From Halococcus agarilyticus (lineage in GTDB: Archaea; Halobacteriota; Halobacteria; Halobacteriales; Halococcaceae): a stretch of 64,000 bases of DNA. The notes beneath the pieces were generated by a model. The model searched no databases. It saw only the letters and a list, made by a program, of their open reading frames with translations, and was not told where the DNA came from. The stretch covers positions 1 through 64,000 of the forward strand of contig NZ_BAFM01000006.1 of the NCBI RefSeq assembly GCF_000334895.1, written 5' to 3'. Both the position numbers and the translations under genes were made by a program. Shown one piece after another: positions 60,011 through 64,000 of the stretch (positions are counted from its first letter, which is position 1; each line of letters begins with the position of its first letter).

Positions 60011-60157
60011 TCAGCCTCCCTCGCCGAACCGGCCGTTGAGTTCGTCCCAGCAGCCCCGACAGAGCCGATACGACTGTTCGTTCGCGTCGCGTTCGAGCCG
60101 GATCCGCCACTGCGACTCGGCCTCGGTGTGACACTTCCCGCAGGTGTGTTCGGTCAT
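60011..60157 (-). CDS. Tiny zinc-binding protein, 48 residues
   Basis: The short frame reads MTEHTCGKCHTEAES, ends CRGCWDELNGRFGEGG, and has CGKC and CRGC pairs about 24 residues apart. It lies immediately before the 83-residue gene and shares CxxCWxxLxxxxGE with it, so the two probably arose by duplication. Confidence 0.65.
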   Translation of the reverse strand: MTEHTCGKCHTEAESQWRIRLERDANEQSYRLCRGCWDELNGRFGEGG

Positions 60158-60266
60158 TGAGAGTGAATCGGTAGCTCGAACGTTCGGGCTGGACCGGTGT
60201 TATACCTTTGCTCGGCTCGCGGCGTGAGATGGCAACCGCTTAGTTCCACCGACGGAACGCCCACCC

Positions 60267-61316
60267 ATGACCAGCGTCAAGGAGTTCCGGACCGAGGAGC
60301 CCGCCACCGCCGACGCGCCAGGCAGCGGGCGATTCGTCTTCACCGACGCCTACTCGGTGTTCGACTGGGGGCAGATGCCCGATTCCATCCCCGAGAAGGG
60401 CCGCTCCCTCTGTGCGATGGGCGCGTACAACTTCGAACTGCTCGAAGCCGAGGGGGTTCCGACCCACTACCGGGGCGTTGTCGATCCGACCGTCGACGAA
60501 GCGGGCGGGGAGCCCGAGGCGGTCGAGCTGGACGCCGTCGCGGAACCGCCCCGTGAGATGGCGATCGATCTCGTCCAGGTGCCGGACCTCCCCGCCGAGG
60601 ACGGAAGCTACGACTACGAGACGTTCCACGCTGCGGCGGGCGAGAACTACCTGATCCCGCTCGAAATCGTCTTCCGGAACAGCGTACCGGTGGGATCGAG
60701 CCTGCGCTCGCGCCGCGATCCCGGTGCGGTGGGTCTCGACGCGGCCGAGTGGCCCGACGACCCGGTCAACCTTCCGGAACCGGTCGTCGAGTTCTCGACG
60801 AAGTTCGAGGAGCAGGACCGGTATCTCACGCGCGAGGAGGCCGACCGGATCGCAGGACGGGCGACGCTCGACGATCTCGCGGCGGTCGCGCGCGAGGTCA
60901 ACCGGGTCGTGACCGATCGAGCCGAATCGGTCGGGATGGCCCACGAGGACGGCAAGATCGAGTGCTGTTACGTCGACGGCGAGATCCGGGTCGCGGACGT
61001 GGTCGGGACGTTCGACGAGAACCGGTTTTCCTACGACGCACAGGAAATTTCGAAGGAGGTGCTCAGACAGTACCACAAGCGCACCCAACCAGAGTGGGTC
61101 GCGGCAGTCGACGCCGCGAAGACCGCAGCCGACGAGCAGGGCGAAACCGACTGGCGCGCGCTGTGCGAGCGCGAACCCGAACCGCTCGGCGCGGGCGTGA
61201 TCGACGCCGCGAGCGATCTCTACACCGCAGGCACGAACGCCTACCTCGATCGAGAGCTGTTCGACGCACCGACACTCGACGACGCGGTTGCAGCCGTGCG
61301 CTCGCTCGGCGACTGA
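60267..61316 (+). CDS. purC: Phosphoribosylaminoimidazole-succinocarboxamide synthase, archaeal type
   Basis: The 349-residue protein has the SAICAR synthetase core: [27 protein letters not shown] (nucleotide), [20 protein letters not shown] (the family's EVVxRNxxxGS), [15 protein letters not shown], and [20 protein letters not shown]. It is about 100 residues longer than bacterial PurC, as usual for haloarchaea. It joins CAIR and aspartate in purine synthesis. A GCTTAG element 27 nt upstream supports ATG 60267. It is convergent with the purU-like gene. Confidence 0.9.
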   Translation: MTSVKEFRTEEPATADAPGSGRFVFTDAYSVFDWGQMPDSIPEKGRSLCAMGAYNFELLEAEGVPTHYRGVVDPTVDEAGGEPEAVELDAVAEPPREMAIDLVQVPDLPAEDGSYDYETFHAAAGENYLIPLEIVFRNSVPVGSSLRSRRDPGAVGLDAAEWPDDPVNLPEPVVEFSTKFEEQDRYLTREEADRIAGRATLDDLAAVAREVNRVVTDRAESVGMAHEDGKIECCYVDGEIRVADVVGTFDENRFSYDAQEISKEVLRQYHKRTQPEWVAAVDAAKTAADEQGETDWRALCEREPEPLGAGVIDAASDLYTAGTNAYLDRELFDAPTLDDAVAAVRSLGD

Positions 61317-61326
61317 CGACAGATCG

Positions 61327-62289
61327 TCAGTCGTCGCTCGTGCTAGCCGCCTCGCCAGCGGGTGGCGTCGCGTCGTCGACCGGCTGATCCGGGTTCAGTC
61401 GCTCGATCTCGTCGGGAAGTCCGAGATCGGCGTTCTCGCCGTTGCGGAGGTGGGTTCGGCCTCGACCGACGACGAGATCGTCTTCGAGGTGGAGGCGCAC
61501 TGCCTCGACGAGCGCCTCGGCTTCGAGGGGCTGGCCGCGGCGTTCGAGGTCTTCGACGGTGGCGTCGTCGGGCACATTGAACGCGCGCTGGGCGATGATC
61601 GGCCCCTGGTCGAGGTCGGTCGTGACGTAGTGGGCGGTGACACCGGCGATCCGGACTCCGGCGTCGAGCGCCTGGCGGTACGGCTCCGCACCGGGGAAGG
61701 CAGGCAGCAGCGAGGGATGGATGTTGATGATGCGACTCTCGTAGCGAAACACCACGTTGGGACTCAGGATGCGCATGTAGCGCGCGAGCACCACGAGGTC
61801 GATGTCGTGCTCGTCGAGGATGTCGAGCAGCCACTCCTCGTCGGGGACGCCGCCCGCGTCGCCGACGTTATAGAACGGTACGTCGTGGGCCTCGGCGATC
61901 GGCGCGAGATCGTCGTGGTTCGCGACCACGACCCCGATCTCGGCGTCGGGATCGCCCGTCTCCCACGCGTCGAACAGCGCGTCGAGGCAGTGCGATTCCT
62001 TCGTTGCGAGCACCGCGACCTGCCTGGTCTCGCGGTCCGCAGGAAAACGGACCTGGACGTCCATTTCCAGCTCCTCACAGAGCTCGTCGAGCGCCCGTCG
62101 GAGATCGTCCTTCGAGCCGTCCATCTCGCCCGTGTCGACTCGCATCGTCATCCGGAACAGATCCTCTCGAACCGCCTGATCGAGATCTTCGATGTTGACT
62201 CCACGCTCGAAGAGAAGGGAGGTGATCCGGGCGATCAGGCCGGTGTCGTCGTCGCCGATCACCGTGATCTCGGTGAGTCGCGGGTTCAT
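61327..62289 (-). CDS. purU: Formyltetrahydrofolate deformylase-like protein (PurU)
   Basis: The 320-residue protein has an N-terminal ACT domain (about 1-85, ITVIGDDDTGLIARITSLLFERGVNIEDL) and a C-terminal formyltransferase fold, with the catalytic Asn-His-Asp in IINIHPSLLPAF and AHYVTTDLDQGPII. PurU releases formate from formyl-THF for PurT-type steps. Between purC and purS it probably serves purine synthesis, but a transformylase (PurN-like) role cannot be excluded from sequence. A ~35-residue acidic tail is extra. ATG 62289 begins the ACT strand. Confidence 0.85.
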   Translation of the reverse strand: MNPRLTEITVIGDDDTGLIARITSLLFERGVNIEDLDQAVREDLFRMTMRVDTGEMDGSKDDLRRALDELCEELEMDVQVRFPADRETRQVAVLATKESHCLDALFDAWETGDPDAEIGVVVANHDDLAPIAEAHDVPFYNVGDAGGVPDEEWLLDILDEHDIDLVVLARYMRILSPNVVFRYESRIINIHPSLLPAFPGAEPYRQALDAGVRIAGVTAHYVTTDLDQGPIIAQRAFNVPDDATVEDLERRGQPLEAEALVEAVRLHLEDDLVVGRGRTHLRNGENADLGLPDEIERLNPDQPVDDATPPAGEAASTSDD

Positions 62290-62422
62290 CGCCACCACCG
62301 CGTGTCGGTCGCGTCCATTGAGAGCGATTCGTCCAACGAGAGCGAAAACCCTTCGTTTGCAGCAGCACTCGCGGCCGAACCGATGCAGAAGGGTTTTCGC
62401 CGACGGCTCCTTTCCGCCGCCG

Positions 62423-62674
62423 ATGACCGCCTACACCGCCGTCGTCACCGTTCGATTAAAGCGGGGCGTGCTCGACCCCGAGGCCGAGACCACCGCCCGC
62501 GCGCTCGAACGTCTCGGATTCGAGCTGGACGAGCTCCGCGCGGCCGACCGCTTCGAGGTCGATCTCGACGCCGAAAGCGAGGAGGCGGCCGCAGAGCGCG
62601 CGGACGCGATGGCCGAACGCCTGCTCGCCAACCCGACCATCCACGACTACACCGTGACGGTCGAACCCCGATGA
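62423..62674 (+). CDS. purS: Phosphoribosylformylglycinamidine synthase subunit PurS
   Basis: The 83-residue protein has TAYTAVVTVRLKRGVLDPEAETTARALERLGF and the C-terminal ANPTIHDYTVTVE, the standard PurS ferredoxin-like fold. It bridges PurL and PurQ. Its stop overlaps the ATG of purQ (ATGA), so the two are translated together. A GGTTTTCG element 27 nt upstream supports ATG 62423. Confidence 0.93.
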   Translation: MTAYTAVVTVRLKRGVLDPEAETTARALERLGFELDELRAADRFEVDLDAESEEAAAERADAMAERLLANPTIHDYTVTVEPR

Positions 62675-63348
62675 CAGTCTCGGTCATCCAGTTCGGCGGC
62701 TCGAACTGCGATCGCGACGCGGTTCGTGCGCTTCGGGATGTGGGGGTCGACGCCGAGCGGACGTGGCACGAGGACGGACTCCCCGAGGACCCTTCGGGAA
62801 TCGTCCTGCCTGGCGGCTTCTCCTATGGCGACTACCTCCGGGCTGGCGCGATGGCCGGGCGCGCGCCGATCCTCCAGGACGTTCGCGACGCCGTGAACGA
62901 AGGCGTGCCGGTGCTCGGGATCTGTAACGGCGCGCAGGTCGGCTGCGAGGCGGGCCTCACGCCTGGCGCGTTCACCACCAACGCGAGCGCGCGCTTCCAG
63001 TGCGAGCACGTCCACCTCCGTGTCGAGAACGCCGACACGCCGTGGACGCGATCGTTCGAGCCAGGCGACGTGATCGAACTCCCGATCGCCCACGGCGAGG
63101 GCCGGTTCGAGATCGACGAGGAGCGCCTCGCCGACCTCGACGCCGACGATCGAGTGCTCTTTCGGTACTGCGACGCCGACGGGAACGTGCGGCCGGCGGC
63201 GAACCCGAACGGCTCGACGGGCGCGGTGGCGGGCGTGTGCGGCGAGCGCGAGCACGTCGCCGTGTTGATGCCCCATCCCGAGCGGGCGACCCTGCCGGAA
63301 CTCGGCGGGACCGACGGCCGCGGTATCCTGCGCGGGTTCGCGGAGTAG
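62671..63348 (+). CDS. purQ: Phosphoribosylformylglycinamidine synthase subunit PurQ
   Basis: The 225-residue class I glutamine amidotransferase has VIQFGGSNCDRDAVRAL, LPGGFSYGDYLRAGAM, the nucleophile Cys in VLGICNGAQVG, and the His-Glu pair in VLMPHPERAT. It supplies ammonia to PurL through the PurS bridge. PurL is not in the window. It is joined to purS by a 4-bp overlap. Confidence 0.95.
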   Translation: MTVSVIQFGGSNCDRDAVRALRDVGVDAERTWHEDGLPEDPSGIVLPGGFSYGDYLRAGAMAGRAPILQDVRDAVNEGVPVLGICNGAQVGCEAGLTPGAFTTNASARFQCEHVHLRVENADTPWTRSFEPGDVIELPIAHGEGRFEIDEERLADLDADDRVLFRYCDADGNVRPAANPNGSTGAVAGVCGEREHVAVLMPHPERATLPELGGTDGRGILRGFAE

Positions 63349-63773
63349 TCCCGACCGCAACCTCCTGACTCGAATACCCGTGACTGGTGGGAGGTTCTGG
63401 ATCAGAGGGGGAATCGCAGGCCACACCTCACCGATCGATTCGTTCGTCGGAGTCACCTTGATGTGGAGTGAAATGCGGTGTGAGCCACGGATACCGATGC
63501 ATGTGGGAGACCGCTACCGCTCCGCAGACCGCACTGTGCCACACACCTCCCCAGCCGATTCCTTCGCTTCGCTCAGTCATCCCTCGCACGAGTCGCACGC
63601 CTACGGCGTCTGCTCGCGGGTGCTTCGCACCCGCTCGCACGGCCAGCGGGACCGGAGGTCCCGCTCGGCGCTCCCGCGCGCCACCGCTACCAAATAGGCG
63701 AGGACTCACGAAATAGGTCCCCGCACTGCCGTGGACCCGCGCTCTTTTGTTCGTCGGTGCGGTACGGACCCAC
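63349..63773. other. Intergenic region with dispersed repeat copy B
   Basis: No gene is seen. Its middle carries copy B of the dispersed repeat. Further right are inverted repeats of the GGGTGCTTCGCACCC and GGGACCGGAGGTCCC type. A TTTTG-type element (about 63741-63750) serves the small gene at 63774. Confidence 0.5.
63539..63690 (+). repeat. Dispersed haloarchaeal repeat, copy B
   Basis: The 27-nt core (63539-63565) is identical to copy A at 17207-17233. The blocks CGCTCAGTCATCCCTCGC, CGAGTCGC and CGCTCCCGCGCGCCAC follow in the same order, with different spacers. Both copies lie 3' of a plus-strand gene and before another. Confidence 0.7.
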
Positions 63774-63920
63774 ATGGGAGAGCGCGTGTGCTATCTCGCG
63801 GCCTGTCCGAACTGCGATCTCCGGGTGTCGATCGCCGACGAGACCTGTCCGGACTGTGGGGCGGCGCTCGATACCGACGAGACGGGGCAGGCCCGAACGC
63901 GCGACGACAGACAGAGCTAA
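63774..63920 (+). CDS. Tiny zinc-ribbon protein, 48 residues
   Basis: The short frame begins MGERVCYLAACPNCDLRVS and has CPNC and CPDC pairs 14 residues apart, a double zinc knuckle, and an acidic/Arg-rich tail. It fits the tiny zinc protein class of haloarchaea. A TATA-like TTTTG element 28 nt upstream supports the ATG. It lies 27 bp before the next gene. Confidence 0.65.
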   Translation: MGERVCYLAACPNCDLRVSIADETCPDCGAALDTDETGQARTRDDRQS

Positions 63921-63947
63921 CACTCGACAGACCGTAGCTTCGCCGGA

Positions 63948-64000
63948 ATGACCGACGACACGGTTCGAGTCTGGCTGGTCGAGCGAACGTATTCGGATGA
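63948..64000 (+). CDS. Start of a protein cut by the right edge
   Basis: ATG 63948 opens a frame reading MTDDTVRVWLVERTYSD that continues past the window. The opening is protein-like (beta strand VRVWLVER). It resembles a conserved haloarchaeal protein, but too little is visible to name a family. Confidence 0.5.
   Translation, partial: MTDDTVRVWLVERTYSD

Overview
The window is a GC-rich chromosome segment from an extremely halophilic archaeon (class Halobacteria). The signs are very acidic proteins (long Asp/Glu runs, few Lys), many twin-arginine signals with lipoboxes, HTH_10/bat-type regulators, an archaeal type IV pilus ATPase/TadC pair, F420 cofactor genes (cofC, cofG), the archaeal haem enzyme siroheme decarboxylase, and TATA elements about 27 nt before the ATG at most single genes, as expected for leaderless haloarchaeal transcripts. 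The genus cannot be fixed from the sequence alone. Layout, left to right: 0-7 kb is accessory: the N-terminus of a Tat-exported protein cut by the edge, an ABC exporter, a secreted beta-helix protein with five C-terminal repeats, and a TnpB (IS200/IS605 type) gene broken by one frameshift. 7-21.5 kb is mostly housekeeping: a K+ channel-like protein with two RCK modules, a DUF3179 lipoprotein divergent from a TlpA-like thioredoxin/CcdA pair, VOC, DUF4349 and macro-domain proteins, an aldo/keto reductase, a BKACE (DUF849) enzyme, two SRPBCC proteins, thyX, a membrane-anchored winged-helix protein, tRNA-Glu(CTC), btpA and a PfkB kinase. 22-28.3 kb is a type IV pilus operon (ATPase, membrane platform, large Ig-like pilin). 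28.4-36.6 kb is an aminotransferase with an Lrp regulator, then a receiver-GAF-HTH_10 regulator and a 1510-residue multi-PAS/GAF histidine kinase. 36.7-43.6 kb holds a thioredoxin-like protein, a fused siroheme decarboxylase, an SDR, a sodium:solute symporter, a TrpD-like protein with altered substrate motifs, and an ornithine cyclodeaminase family protein. 43.6-45.9 kb is a visibly A+T-richer island with a small winged-helix-like protein and a dGTPase-family HD hydrolase; it is the best candidate for an acquired, possibly antiviral, module. 46-64 kb returns to core genes: a DAO oxidoreductase, cyclophilin, a ferredoxin-like protein, tRNA-Leu(TAA), a TrkA protein, an orphan E1-alpha dehydrogenase, an HTH_10 regulator, tmk, cofC and cofG, a Tat-exported beta-propeller, several tiny CxxC proteins, and a purine block (purC, purU-like, purS, purQ). 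Genes that appear to work together are the TlpA/CcdA thiol pair, the pilus operon, cofC/cofG, purS/purQ with purC and the purU-like gene nearby, the dGTPase with its small partner, and possibly the kinase with the HTH_10 regulator beside it. Non-coding features of note are a ~81-nt palindrome between two convergent genes (39614-39694), a nested hairpin followed by a second hairpin between cofC and cofG, and a dispersed repeat with two copies about 46 kb apart. I saw no rRNA, CRISPR array or replication origin.
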